This document shows positions 1 through 8,262 of a DNA stretch of 64,000 bases, piece by piece (the stretch's first letter is position 1; each line of letters begins with the position of its first letter). The notes under the pieces are model-generated. The model did not search any database and had not been told where the DNA came from. It saw nothing but the letters and a program-made list of their open reading frames with translations. The DNA comes from Longimicrobium sp. (GTDB lineage Bacteria > Gemmatimonadota > Gemmatimonadetes > Longimicrobiales > Longimicrobiaceae). Made by a program: the position numbers and the translations under genes. The stretch is from NCBI GenBank assembly GCA_036389135.1, contig DASVQP010000028.1:1-64000 (forward strand). Direction: 5' to 3'.

Positions 1-162
1 AGTGCCAAGTGCTAAGTGCCAAGTGCCAAGTGCCAAGTGCCAAGTGCCAAGTGCCAAGTGCCAAGTGCCAAGTGCCAAGTGCCAAGTGCCAAGTGCCAAG
101 TGCCAAGTGCCAAGTGCCAAGTGCTAAGTGCTAAGTGCTAAGTGCTAAGTGCTAAGTGCTGA
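1..162 (+). repeat. Heptamer tandem array (AGTGCYA)n, left arm
   Basis: About 23 direct copies of a 7-base unit, AGTGCCA changing to AGTGCTA toward the right end. It begins at the window edge, so its full length is unknown. The reverse-complement form of the unit is arrayed at 485-583, giving two opposing arms around a 320-base core. The array ends in AGTGCTGAACAG, nearly the same ending as the array at 54118 (AGTGCTGAACTG). I see no coding potential. Confidence 0.95.
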
Positions 163-484
163 ACAGAAGTGCGTCGGTTCGTTGGTGCGGAGGTGCGCGG
201 GTGGGGGCGTGAGGAGAGTCCTGAGTGCGCGAATCCGCGGGTGCGTGGACGCACCCCCCCCGTTTTGTCATCCTGAGCGACGCATCACCGTCCTCTCCCC
301 CGCTCCACACTGCGGCGCGGAGCAAAGGATCTACTGCTGCTGGCGAGGGGCTCGTCGCCACCGGCTGCCCTCCTGCCTCGCCGGCTAGATCCTTCGCTCG
401 CCGCAGGGAGTGCGTTGCGCGGCGGAGAAAGTGGGGGCGACTCTCTCAGGATGACAAAGGCGCGCACCCCGAGCAAAGGGCAAC
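163..484. repeat. Non-coding core with MITE-like element (267-455)
   Basis: No gene is supported here. Positions 267-455 form a 189-base element with perfect 11-base terminal inverted repeats, GTCATCCTGAG at the left and CTCAGGATGAC at the right. Inside it is a second inverted pair, AAGGATCTA near 324 and TAGATCCTT near 386. A sister element of nearly equal size lies at 9041-9236. There is no transposase, so if mobile it would depend on an enzyme encoded elsewhere. Confidence 0.75.
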
Positions 485-583
485 CAGGACTAGGCACTAG
501 GCACTAGGCACTAGGCACTAGGCACTAGGCACTTAGCACTTAGCACTTAGCACTTAGCATTTAGCACTTAGCACTTAGCACTT
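485..583 (-). repeat. Heptamer tandem array, right arm (inverted)
   Basis: Direct 7-base copies of ACTAGGC changing to ACTTAGC, the reverse complement of the unit at 1-162. The array ends 35 bases before the start codon of the permease at 619, so it occupies that gene's promoter region. Confidence 0.95.
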
Positions 584-618
584 CCCGACGCGACCAGACC
601 CCCAGGAGTAACATCCCC

Positions 619-3042
619 ATGGACTCGCTGATCCAGGACCTCCGCTACGCGCTCCGCACCCTGCTGCGCAGCCCGGCCTTCACCATCATCGCCGTGCTGA
701 CGCTGGCGCTGGGGATCGGGGCGAGCACGGCCATCTTCACGGTGGTCAACGGCGTCCTCCTGCGCCCGCTGCCGTACGCGGCGCCGGAGCGGCTGGTGGA
801 GCTGAAGCACGTCAACGCCGGCGAGGGCGTAACGGACGGCACCTTTTCGGAGCCGGACTTCCTGGACCTGCAGCGCGCCGTCCCGGAATTTGCGCAGCTC
901 GGCGGCTTCTGGTACGCGCCGGGGAACAGCACCATGAACCTGATGGGCGACGGCGAGCCGGCCGTCCTCTCCGGCGCCTTCGTCACCAGGGAGTTCTTCC
1001 CCGCGATGGGGGTGGCCGCCGAGGTGGGGCGCACCCTGAGCGCGGAGGAGGGCGTGGCGGGCGGGCCCAAGGCCATCGTGCTGAGCCACGGGCTGTGGAC
1101 GCGCCGCTACGGCGGCGACCGCGCCGTGGTGGGGCGCCGCGTGCAGCTCGATGGCGACGCCTTCACCGTCGTGGGGGTGATGCCGCCCTCCTTCCAGTAC
1201 CCGGCGCGCGAGGTGGAGGCCTGGATCCCGCTCGCCATCTTCGGCCCCGACGACATCGGCCGATCGCGCGACAGCCGCTTCATGACCGTGGTGGGCCGGC
1301 TGGCGCCGGGCGCCGAGCTCGCCGCCGTGCGCAAGAAGACGGATGCCGCGCTCGCCACGCTGGCCCGCCAGAATCCGGAGACCAACGAGGGGTGGAGCTC
1401 GGCCGCGATTGTTCCGCTCTCGGATGCGCTGCTGGGGCGGGTACGGCCTGCGCTCCTGGTGCTGCTGGGCGCGGTGGTGCTGGTGCTGCTGATCGCCTGC
1501 GCCAACCTGGCGAACCTCCTCTTCGTGCGCAGCACCGCCCGCAGCCGCGAGACGGCGATCCGCGTGGCGCTGGGGGTGAAGCGCGGCCGGCTGATCCGCC
1601 AGCACCTCGCCGAAAGCTTCCTGCTGGCGGCGGCGGGCGGGCTGCTCGGCTTCGGGCTGGCGCTGATTGGCGTGGACTGGCTGGTGGCACTGGGCGCGGG
1701 CGACCTGCCGCGCGCCGACAACATCCGCCCCGACGCGCGCGTGGCGGCGTTCGCCCTGGCCGCGGTGCTGGGGACGGCGGCGATGTTCGGATCGTGGCCC
1801 GCAATCCGCGCATCGCGTGGCGAGCCGGGGCAGGCGCTGCGGGCCGGCGGGCGCGGCGGCAGCGAGGGGCGCGAGCGCGCGGCGGCCCGCAACGGCATCG
1901 TGGTGGCCGAGACGGCACTGGCCGTCGTCCTGCTGATGGGCTCCGGGCTGATGCTCAAGAGCCTGTGGCGCCTGGCGAACGTGGACCCCGGCTTCCGCGC
2001 GGAGAACGTGCTGACGATGAGCGTCTCCCCGCCGGAGCTGGAGGGCGGGGTGGAGGCGCGGATCGCGTATCGCAACCGCATCATGGAGCGTGTGCGTCAG
2101 GTGCCCGGCGTGGTGGCCGTGGGCGCCAGCAAGACGCTTCCGCTGCACGGCGGCGGCGAGCCGTACACCTTTGTCCTGAGCGACCGGCCGGGGGTGGAGG
2201 TCAAGCCCGACGCGGGCCTCTTCATGGTGACGCCGGATTACTTCCGCGCGCTGGGGATTCGCCTGCTGCGCGGGCGCGACTTCAGCGAGTCCGTGGAGGG
2301 CGACGCACTGGGCGTGGTGGTCAACCGCTCGCTGGCCGCGAGGCTGTGGCCGGGACAGGACCCCATCGGCAAGACGCTCCGCAACGAGCCCAGCGAGATC
2401 GACCTGACCGTGATCGGGGTGGCGGACAACGTGCGCACGGAAGGGCTGGCGGCGGAGCCGGGCGGGGCCATGTACGTGTCCATGAACGGCCCCTTCTCGC
2501 GCAGCGCCACCAAGCTCTTCGTGCGCACCCAGGGCGATCCGGCGGCGATGAGCGGCGCGGTGACGGCGGCCATCCACGAGGTGGCGCCCAACCAGCCCAT
2601 CGTGGGCGTGACCACGCTGCGGCAGATGGTGGCGGGCACCATCGCGGAGCCGCGCATGTTCGCCGTCCTGACGGCGGTGTTCGGCGCGGCGGCGCTGGGG
2701 CTGGCGCTGCTGGGGATCTACGGCGTCATCTCGTACACGGTGGCGTGGCGCACCCGCGAGATCGGCATCCGCATGGCGCTGGGGGCCGAGGCGCCCTCGG
2801 TGCTGCGCATGGTGATGAAGTGGACGCTGGGGCTGACCGCGTGGGGCGTGCTGGCCGGTCTGGTGGCCGCGCTGGTGCTCACGCGCGTCCTCAGCAGCCA
2901 GCTCTACGGCGTCTCTCCCACCGATCCGGCAACCTTTGCCGTGGTGGTGATCCTGCTCGTGGGCGCGGCCCTCTTCGCCAGCTGGTTCCCGGCCCGGCGC
3001 GCATCGCGTGTGGACCCGATGATCGCGCTGCGGTCCGAGTAA
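619..3042 (+). CDS. ADOP-family ABC transporter permease (1 of 4)
   Basis: An 807-residue inner-membrane permease of the acidobacterial duplicated orphan permease type: two FtsX/MacB-like halves fused in one chain. Residues 1-45 hold the family start (DLRYALRTLLRSPAFT) and first membrane helix, followed by a large periplasmic MacB core domain. FtsX block 1 is at about 274-360 (LLIACANLANLL, then ETAIRVALG). A second periplasmic domain is followed by FtsX block 2 at about 680-807 (TREIGIRMALG), ending in the shared tail [11 protein letters not shown]. The ATG at 619 has AGGAG about 11 bases upstream. It has no ATPase domain and presumably uses a separate ATPase such as the one at 8263. Its substrate is unknown; MacB relatives move lipopeptides, lipoproteins or act as mechanotransmitters. 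Confidence 0.93.
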   Translation: MDSLIQDLRYALRTLLRSPAFTIIAVLTLALGIGASTAIFTVVNGVLLRPLPYAAPERLVELKHVNAGEGVTDGTFSEPDFLDLQRAVPEFAQLGGFWYAPGNSTMNLMGDGEPAVLSGAFVTREFFPAMGVAAEVGRTLSAEEGVAGGPKAIVLSHGLWTRRYGGDRAVVGRRVQLDGDAFTVVGVMPPSFQYPAREVEAWIPLAIFGPDDIGRSRDSRFMTVVGRLAPGAELAAVRKKTDAALATLARQNPETNEGWSSAAIVPLSDALLGRVRPALLVLLGAVVLVLLIACANLANLLFVRSTARSRETAIRVALGVKRGRLIRQHLAESFLLAAAGGLLGFGLALIGVDWLVALGAGDLPRADNIRPDARVAAFALAAVLGTAAMFGSWPAIRASRGEPGQALRAGGRGGSEGRERAAARNGIVVAETALAVVLLMGSGLMLKSLWRLANVDPGFRAENVLTMSVSPPELEGGVEARIAYRNRIMERVRQVPGVVAVGASKTLPLHGGGEPYTFVLSDRPGVEVKPDAGLFMVTPDYFRALGIRLLRGRDFSESVEGDALGVVVNRSLAARLWPGQDPIGKTLRNEPSEIDLTVIGVADNVRTEGLAAEPGGAMYVSMNGPFSRSATKLFVRTQGDPAAMSGAVTAAIHEVAPNQPIVGVTTLRQMVAGTIAEPRMFAVLTAVFGAAALGLALLGIYGVISYTVAWRTREIGIRMALGAEAPSVLRMVMKWTLGLTAWGVLAGLVAALVLTRVLSSQLYGVSPTDPATFAVVVILLVGAALFASWFPARRASRVDPMIALRSE

Positions 3043-3058
3043 CCGCGGAACCGCGGGC

Positions 3059-3121
3059 TCACGCGGAGACGCAGAGGCGCGGAGAAAAAGGTTTCTCTGC
3101 GCCTCGGCGTTTTAGGCGTGA
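3059..3121. repeat. CTCACGCGGAG inverted repeat after the permease gene
   Basis: A long imperfect palindrome (CTCACGCGGAGACGCAGAG, then TTTCTCTGCGCCTC and GGCGTGAG) starting 16 bases after the stop codon. It is one of about ten copies of the same family in the window, mostly next to gene ends. It could fold as an RNA hairpin, but there is no clean U-tract. Confidence 0.75.
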
Positions 3122-3136
3122 GGCAGGGCAGGCGGC

Positions 3137-3325
3137 GGGCAGACACGCAGGTCTGCCCCTACGGCATTGGCGCGGCGGGCACAGGTCGAGGCGGGGACAA
3201 GGGCGGGCGCGATGAATCGCGCCCCTACAGGATGTGTGTACTCCGCGGAGATTTATGCGTACGCCCCTCCCCCAGGTGGTTATTGGGGGAGGGGCCGCGA
3301 GGTGACGAGCGGGGGAGGGGGCCCG
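3137..3325 (+). repeat. Palindromic module block (modules b and c) plus C-rich hairpin
   Basis: Module b is at 3137-3162 (GGGCAGACACGCAG followed by GTCTGCCCCTAC) and module c at 3205-3228 (core GCGATGAATCGC, ending GCCCCTAC), separated by 42 bases. A further repeat follows: a CCCTCCCCC/GGGGGAGGG hairpin at about 3266-3297 and a GAGGTGACGAGCGGGGGAGG tail. No gene is visible between 3043 and 3327. Confidence 0.85.
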
Positions 3326-3327
3326 CC

Positions 3328-4032
3328 TCAGGCGCCGCGGAGGGTGATGACCTGGCTCGGGTGGCTCGCGGGCAGGTCGGGACGCCGGACGGCGACGCGG
3401 ATCACCTCGCCCGGGGCCAGCGATGCACTCGCGGTGAGCTGCACCGATGCCAGCCCGTCGTTGCCGGCCTTCACCTGGGCGGGGGAGACGGTGGCGCGCC
3501 CTTCGAGGACGGTGAAGGAGACATCCGAGGGCCCGGGGTTCCCGAAGACGTCGACCATGCGCACGCGCAGCGTCGTGGACGCTCCCGCCGCGATCGTCTG
3601 GTCGCTGCCGCTCAGCACCTGGACCACGGAGGGGGGCTGCGCGTGCACGAAAACGCGGAACCGGACCGGCGCGACGTTGCCGGCGGCCACGTCCAGTGTG
3701 ACCTCTCCCGGCTTCGTGGGGAGGACCCACCTGCGCACCTGGGCGACACCCATCCCGTCGGTCGTCGCCGGGGCCCCGCTCAGGCTGCCCGCGCCCTGCG
3801 AAAGGGTATAGGTGACCGCCGCGCCGGGAACGGGGGCCGAGTTCGCGTCCCGCACCATCACGGCCGGGCTGTGAGATAGCGAGTCACCCACGGAGCCGTA
3901 CCGAAAGGTTTCGGTCAGCGGCTGCACCGTGGCGGGGGGTCCCGCCGTATCCACTTTTCCGGTGGCGTTGCCTTCGCACGCGCACGCAAGGAGCAGCACG
4001 GCGGGAAGGCCGTACATTCGAAGGTGCCTCAT
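3328..4032 (-). CDS. Ig-like-fold lipoprotein
   Basis: A 234-residue predicted lipoprotein. The N-terminus is a short lipoprotein signal with lipobox LLAC at about residues 14-17. The rest reads as two bacterial Ig-like (Big_1-type) domains: residues about 45-125 (PAVMVRDANSAPVPGAAVTY, then GMGVAQVRRWVLPTKPGEVT) and 130-225 (LRVRMVDVFGNPGPSDVSF). Such domains extend surface or periplasmic proteins and often carry adhesion functions; no catalytic residues are visible. It is transcribed away from the permease at 4280, so its start region abuts that gene's sigma-54 control region. The exact role is unknown. Confidence 0.82.
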   Translation of the reverse strand: MRHLRMYGLPAVLLLACACEGNATGKVDTAGPPATVQPLTETFRYGSVGDSLSHSPAVMVRDANSAPVPGAAVTYTLSQGAGSLSGAPATTDGMGVAQVRRWVLPTKPGEVTLDVAAGNVAPVRFRVFVHAQPPSVVQVLSGSDQTIAAGASTTLRVRMVDVFGNPGPSDVSFTVLEGRATVSPAQVKAGNDGLASVQLTASASLAPGEVIRVAVRRPDLPASHPSQVITLRGA

Positions 4033-4114
4033 GATTCCAACTCTATCGGGGGATGTTGGGGCGCGGATGTCCTGAATAATAAGCAGCGATTTCAGTCCAG
4101 AGAAGGGCGCCGGA

Positions 4115-4142
4115 TGTCCGGTTTTGGGACGGGCGATTCCCA
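4115..4142 (+). promoter_or_regulatory. Candidate activator site, copy 1
   Basis: The sequence TGTCCGGTTTTGGGACG (4115-4131), followed by GGCGATTCCCA, recurs almost exactly at 8079-8106. It contains the inverted repeat GTCC-N7-GGAC. It lies about 100 bases upstream of a -24/-12 promoter candidate, the usual position for a site bound by an NtrC-type activator. Confidence 0.6.
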
Positions 4143-4215
4143 GCGCTGAACGGAGGCGCCTCGGGTCCTCGCGGCGAGGGCGTTGCGGGGCAACGGGTTG
4201 CGCGGGCGCACCGGT

Positions 4216-4231
4216 AGGAACGCATGTCGCT
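4216..4231 (+). promoter_or_regulatory. Candidate sigma-54 promoter of permease 2
   Basis: AGGAACGCATGTCGCT matches the -24/-12 pattern TGGCACG-N4-TTGCW at the invariant GG (4217-4218) and GC (4229-4230), which are exactly 10 bases apart, and at ACG and T. Transcription would start near 4242, 38 bases before the ATG at 4280. Confidence 0.55.
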
Positions 4232-4279
4232 CAGTAGAGACGCCGTACTACCCCTTCGTTCCCCGCTTGAGCCATCGCC

Positions 4280-6670
4280 ATGGAACCGCTGATCCAGGAC
4301 GTCCGCTTCGCCGCTCGCTCGCTGCGCCGCACCCCCGGTTTCGCGCTGGCGGCCGTGCTCACCCTGGCCCTGGGGATCGGGGCGGGGACGACGGTGTTCT
4401 CGGCGGCGCAGGCGCTTCTGCTGCGCCCGCTCCCCTTTCGCGACGCGGAGCGGCTGGCGGAGGTGTCGCTCTCCACGCAGAGGGGCACGGTGTTCGTGAC
4501 CGCCTCCGATGCGCTGCGCAGGGCGGTGGCGGAGGAGCGGCGCGTGGTGCAGGGGGTGGCGGGGACGCTGGAGGAGGGGGTGAGCCTGCGCGCCGCCGAC
4601 GGGCCCGGCGTGGCCAACGGGGTGCTGGTGACGGACGACTACTTCGGCGTGATGGACGTGCGGCCGGGGATCGGGCGCTGGCCCGCGGCGGCCGACGAGG
4701 CCGCCATCTCCAACCCGCTCTGGCGGTCGCGCTTCGGCGGCGACCCGGCGGTGCTGGGGAGCACGGTGCGGATCAACGGGCAGCCGTTCCGCCTGGTGGG
4801 CGTGGCCCCGGCGGAGCTCACCGCGGCCTGGATCGGGGACCGGCCGGAGGTCTGGCTTCCCATCGCCGCGGCGCCGCGGGTGCTGCGCGGCGGGGCCCGG
4901 CGCAGCTTCGGGGTGAACCTGGTGGCGCGCCTGCGTCCAGGCGTCACCCATGCGCAAGCGGAGGCGGCGCTCACGGCCGTGGTGCGCGCCAACCGCGATC
5001 CGCGGGAGGGAGAGTTCGCGCCCGACGCCGTGGTGCTGCGGGAGGTGAGCCCGATGTCGTGGTCCCGCAAGGAAGACGTCACCGGCGCGCTGCGGCTCCT
5101 GGCGCTCGCCACCTCGCTGGTGCTGCTGGCGGCGTGCGTCAACGTGGCCGGCATCCTGGCCGCCCGCGCAACCGCGCGCGCCCGCGATACGGCGCTGCGC
5201 ATGTCGCTGGGCGCCACGCGCGCGCGGGTGGTGGGCGGCATCGTGGCCGAGGCGATGCTCCTTACCTTCGCGGGCGCCGCGGCCGGCGTCCTCCTCTCCA
5301 CCTGGTTCGGGCGGCTGCTGATGGCGCTCCCCTGGCCCGAGGCGGTGGCCGTGGAGCTGGTGCCCGACGCGCGGGTGTGGGCCTTCGCCCTGGTTCTGGC
5401 GCTCGTCACCGGCGCCGCCATCAGCATCGTCCCGGTGCTGCAGACCGCTTCGGCGGACGTGGTGCCGCTCCTCAAGGGCGCGACGGAGCTGAAGCGCGGC
5501 GGGCGCGGGTGGATGCGCGGCGCCCTGGTGTCCGCGCAGATCGCCCTCTCGCTCCTCCTGCTGCTGGGCGCGGGGCTCTTCATGCGCGCGCTGGACCGCG
5601 CGTGGAGCGTGGACCCCGGCTTCGACCCGGCGGGCGTCCTCACCACCACACTGGACCTGAGCCCCAGCGGCTACGATCCCGCGCAGGCCGCCCAGTTCTT
5701 CGACCGCCTGCAGGAGCGCGCCCGCGCGCTTCCCGGCGTGGAGTCGGCCGCGCTCTCGATGAGCGTCCCCTTCTCGCAGGCCAACGGGGGGATGATCCAT
5801 GCCTCGGTCCCCGGCCACACGCCGAAGCCGGGCGAGATGCCCTTCATGATGCTGAACGCCGTCTCCGCCGACTTTTTCCGCACGCTGCGCCTGCCCGTGC
5901 TCAAGGGGCGCGGCTTCACCGCCGCCGACGAGAAAGCGGACGTGGCGGTGGTGAGCGAGGCGCTGGCGGCGCGCTACTGGCCCGACGGGAACGCGCTGGG
6001 GAAGTCGATCATGATGGGCGAGAAGCCGCTGCAGGTGATCGGAGTGGTGCGCGAGGCCAAGCTCCGCTCGCTGGGCGAAACGCCGAACGGCCTCCTCTAC
6101 CTGCCGATGGCGCAGGCTCCCACCATGCCCGAGCGCACGCTCAACGTGCGCGTCCGCGAAGGGCAGGAGGGCCCGGTGGCCGCCGCGCTCGCCGCCGAGG
6201 TGCGCCGGCTGGACCGCGAGGTCCCCCTCCCCACCTTTCGCTCGCTGCGCGACCTGATCGGCGACTCGCTCCTGGCGCAGCGGCTGGGCGCGCTGCTGGT
6301 GGGCGCCTTCGGTGCCGCCGGGCTGCTGCTGGCGTGCGTGGGCGTGTACGGCGCGATGTCGTACACGGTGGGCCAGCGCACGCGCGAGATCGGCGTGCGG
6401 ATGGCGCTGGGGGCGCAGACCGCGCAGGTGCTCAAGCTGGTGCTGGGGCAGGGCGTGGTGCTCGCCGCCGCGGGCATCGGGGCGGGGCTCATCGCGGCGG
6501 TGGCGGCCACGCGCGTCGTGGGGCACCTTCTCTACGGCGTGAGCGCCACCGACCCGCTCACATTCGCGACGGTGTCGCTGCTCCTGGCCGCCACCACGCT
6601 CGTCGCCACCTACCTCCCCGCCCGCCGCGCCGCCCGCGTGGACCCGATGGTCGCGCTGCGTTCCGAATGA
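4280..6670 (+). CDS. ADOP-family ABC transporter permease (2 of 4)
   Basis: A 796-residue duplicated FtsX/MacB-type permease. It starts MEPLIQDVRFAARSLRRTPG with helix 1 at about 20-45. The first FtsX block is near 270-350 (LAACVNVAGILAARATARAR), and the second spans about 670-796 with [20 protein letters not shown] and the family tail [11 protein letters not shown]. It is preceded by a candidate sigma-54 promoter and activator site, and is coupled to the amidohydrolase by an ATGA overlap at 6667-6670. Compared with permease 1, the first periplasmic domain is divergent and the cytoplasmic loop motifs are conserved, consistent with different cargo and a shared ATPase interface. Confidence 0.93.
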   Translation: MEPLIQDVRFAARSLRRTPGFALAAVLTLALGIGAGTTVFSAAQALLLRPLPFRDAERLAEVSLSTQRGTVFVTASDALRRAVAEERRVVQGVAGTLEEGVSLRAADGPGVANGVLVTDDYFGVMDVRPGIGRWPAAADEAAISNPLWRSRFGGDPAVLGSTVRINGQPFRLVGVAPAELTAAWIGDRPEVWLPIAAAPRVLRGGARRSFGVNLVARLRPGVTHAQAEAALTAVVRANRDPREGEFAPDAVVLREVSPMSWSRKEDVTGALRLLALATSLVLLAACVNVAGILAARATARARDTALRMSLGATRARVVGGIVAEAMLLTFAGAAAGVLLSTWFGRLLMALPWPEAVAVELVPDARVWAFALVLALVTGAAISIVPVLQTASADVVPLLKGATELKRGGRGWMRGALVSAQIALSLLLLLGAGLFMRALDRAWSVDPGFDPAGVLTTTLDLSPSGYDPAQAAQFFDRLQERARALPGVESAALSMSVPFSQANGGMIHASVPGHTPKPGEMPFMMLNAVSADFFRTLRLPVLKGRGFTAADEKADVAVVSEALAARYWPDGNALGKSIMMGEKPLQVIGVVREAKLRSLGETPNGLLYLPMAQAPTMPERTLNVRVREGQEGPVAAALAAEVRRLDREVPLPTFRSLRDLIGDSLLAQRLGALLVGAFGAAGLLLACVGVYGAMSYTVGQRTREIGVRMALGAQTAQVLKLVLGQGVVLAAAGIGAGLIAAVAATRVVGHLLYGVSATDPLTFATVSLLLAATTLVATYLPARRAARVDPMVALRSE

Positions 6671-8067
6671 ACCGCAATCTGCCTGTCTCCAGCATGCGAG
6701 TCACGATGATGAAGCTTCGATCGATCCTCCTCCTGGCCTTCCTCGCGGCGTGTGGCCCGGCGAAGGCGCCCGCTCCGTTCGACACGCCCATCGCCTTCAC
6801 GCACGCGACGGTGGTGGACGTGGAGACGGGGCGCCTCCTGCCCAACCAGACGGTGGTGGTGGCGGGGAACCGCATCCGCGAGGTGGGGCCCGCCGTTCGT
6901 ATTGGCGCCGGGACGCGCGTGGTGGATGCCAGCGGGAAGTTCCTGATCCCGGGGCTGTGGGACATGCACACGCACGTGTACGGCAACGGGCCGGGCGCGC
7001 TCCTGCTGTACGCGGCCAACGGCGTCACCAGCATCCGCGACATGGGCGCGGACGACTTCGCGCGGGTGCGCGCGTGGCGCGACAGCATCGCGGCCGGGCA
7101 GCGCATGGGCCCGCGCATGAAGATCGCCTCGCCCGTGGTGGAGAGCCCGCGCTGGATCGCCGCCGTCCGGGGCATGCAGGAGCGCGAGGGGCAGAACACC
7201 GGCTGGCTCGCCTTCCGCTTCGGCCCCTCGACGCCGGCGGAGGCAATCGCCTTCGTGGACTCGGTGGCCAGGCTCGGCGCGGACCACGTCAAGGTGCGCA
7301 ACTACCCCGCGCCCGAGGTGCTCCGCGCGCTGATGCAGCGCGCGGGCGAGCGCGGCCTTCCCGTCTATGCGCACACGCACGGCGGAATGCGGCCCGCCGA
7401 TGCCTCGGCGGCGGGGATGGCGAGCTTCGAGCACGGTTTCTTCCCCGCGATCACCGAGTCGCGCGCCGGGCGGGACTCGGTGTACCGCGAGCTCATCCTC
7501 AACGGCACCGCCATCGCGCCCACTCTGGTGACGTGGCGTGGGCGCGTCCTCTCCGGCGACTCTCTCCTGGTGCTCGCCAGCGCGGACGCCCCGCGCCTGC
7601 GCTACCTTCCCGCGCGCGTCTCGCAGCGCTGGCGCGACGAGGCCAAGACGCGCAAGCACGAGACGGCGATGGACTGGGGCGCGATGTACCGCAACGACGT
7701 CCGCAACCTGCGCGAGCTGGCCGCGGCGGGGATGGTGGTGATGGTGGGGAGCGATGCCGGCGCGCCACTGGTGGTCCCCGGCTTCGCCACGCACGACGAG
7801 CTCGCGCAGCTGGTGGAGATAGGCGGCTTCACCCCGCTCCAGGCGCTCCAGGCCGCCACCCTGCGCCCCGCGCGCTTCATGGGAAGGGCCGATTCGCTCG
7901 GCATCGTCGCCGGCGGCCGCCTCGCCGACCTGGTGCTCCTGGACGCGAACCCGCTCGCCGACATCCGCAACACGCAAAAGATTCGTGGCGTGGTGCTGAA
8001 CGGACGCTACCTTGACCGCGCCGCCCTCGACGCGCTCCTGGCCGACGCCGAGCGGGCCGCGAAGTAG
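6667..8067 (+). CDS. Amidohydrolase-family lipoprotein (metal-dependent hydrolase)
   Basis: A secreted or periplasmic amidohydrolase of about 466 residues in the imidazolonepropionase/prolidase-like group. The first ATG overlaps the permease stop (ATGA), but in-frame ATGs at 6694, 6706 and 6709 lie closer to the signal peptide; MMKLRSILLLAFLAAC has a lipobox (LAAC), so the true start may be 6706. Metal-site motifs are all present: DMHTHVYG (HxH), the candidate carboxylated lysine in DHVKVRNY, histidines in YAHTHGG and FEHGF, and the catalytic aspartate in VGSDAGAP. These imply a binuclear metal centre cleaving C-N bonds. The substrate cannot be told from sequence; a cyclic amide or dipeptide is typical of the family. 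Confidence 0.87.
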   Translation: MNRNLPVSSMRVTMMKLRSILLLAFLAACGPAKAPAPFDTPIAFTHATVVDVETGRLLPNQTVVVAGNRIREVGPAVRIGAGTRVVDASGKFLIPGLWDMHTHVYGNGPGALLLYAANGVTSIRDMGADDFARVRAWRDSIAAGQRMGPRMKIASPVVESPRWIAAVRGMQEREGQNTGWLAFRFGPSTPAEAIAFVDSVARLGADHVKVRNYPAPEVLRALMQRAGERGLPVYAHTHGGMRPADASAAGMASFEHGFFPAITESRAGRDSVYRELILNGTAIAPTLVTWRGRVLSGDSLLVLASADAPRLRYLPARVSQRWRDEAKTRKHETAMDWGAMYRNDVRNLRELAAAGMVVMVGSDAGAPLVVPGFATHDELAQLVEIGGFTPLQALQAATLRPARFMGRADSLGIVAGGRLADLVLLDANPLADIRNTQKIRGVVLNGRYLDRAALDALLADAERAAK

Positions 8068-8078
8068 CCCGTGCAGGG

Positions 8079-8106
8079 TGTCCGTTTTTGGGACGAGGGT
8101 TTCCCA
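8079..8106 (+). promoter_or_regulatory. Candidate activator site, copy 2
   Basis: TGTCCGTTTTTGGGACG followed by AGGGTTTCCCA, nearly identical to 4115-4142. A CGGACA half-site follows at 8111-8116. It lies about 100 bases upstream of the -24/-12 candidate at 8179. Confidence 0.6.
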
Positions 8107-8178
8107 CCCACGGACATGCGTGTTGTTCTCCGTGGCGCCAAGATGATGGATCGCAGCGACTTACGGCGTCGGCGCGCC

Positions 8179-8194
8179 GGGCATGCGTGTCGCA
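8179..8194 (+). promoter_or_regulatory. Candidate sigma-54 promoter of the ABC ATPase gene
   Basis: GGGCATGCGTGTCGCA has GG at 8180-8181 and GC at 8192-8193 with 10 bases between, plus CA, G and T matches to the sigma-54 consensus. The predicted start point is near 8205, upstream of the ATG at 8263. Confidence 0.55.
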
Positions 8195-8262
8195 CTTGAT
8201 TATGGCGCCCGGGGCGGTCGTTCCGGATGCCGCAGCACTCCCTTCGAACTCCACGCGCTCAC

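Noticed and set aside
1-583. CRISPR array suggested by the heptamer repeats
   Set aside because: The units are contiguous 7-mers with no spacers, and no cas gene is present.
4043-6526. Long minus-strand open frame of about 827 codons opposite permease 2
   Set aside because: It is the antisense shadow of a well-supported permease in high-GC DNA; its translation is rich in His, Arg and Gln with no domain.
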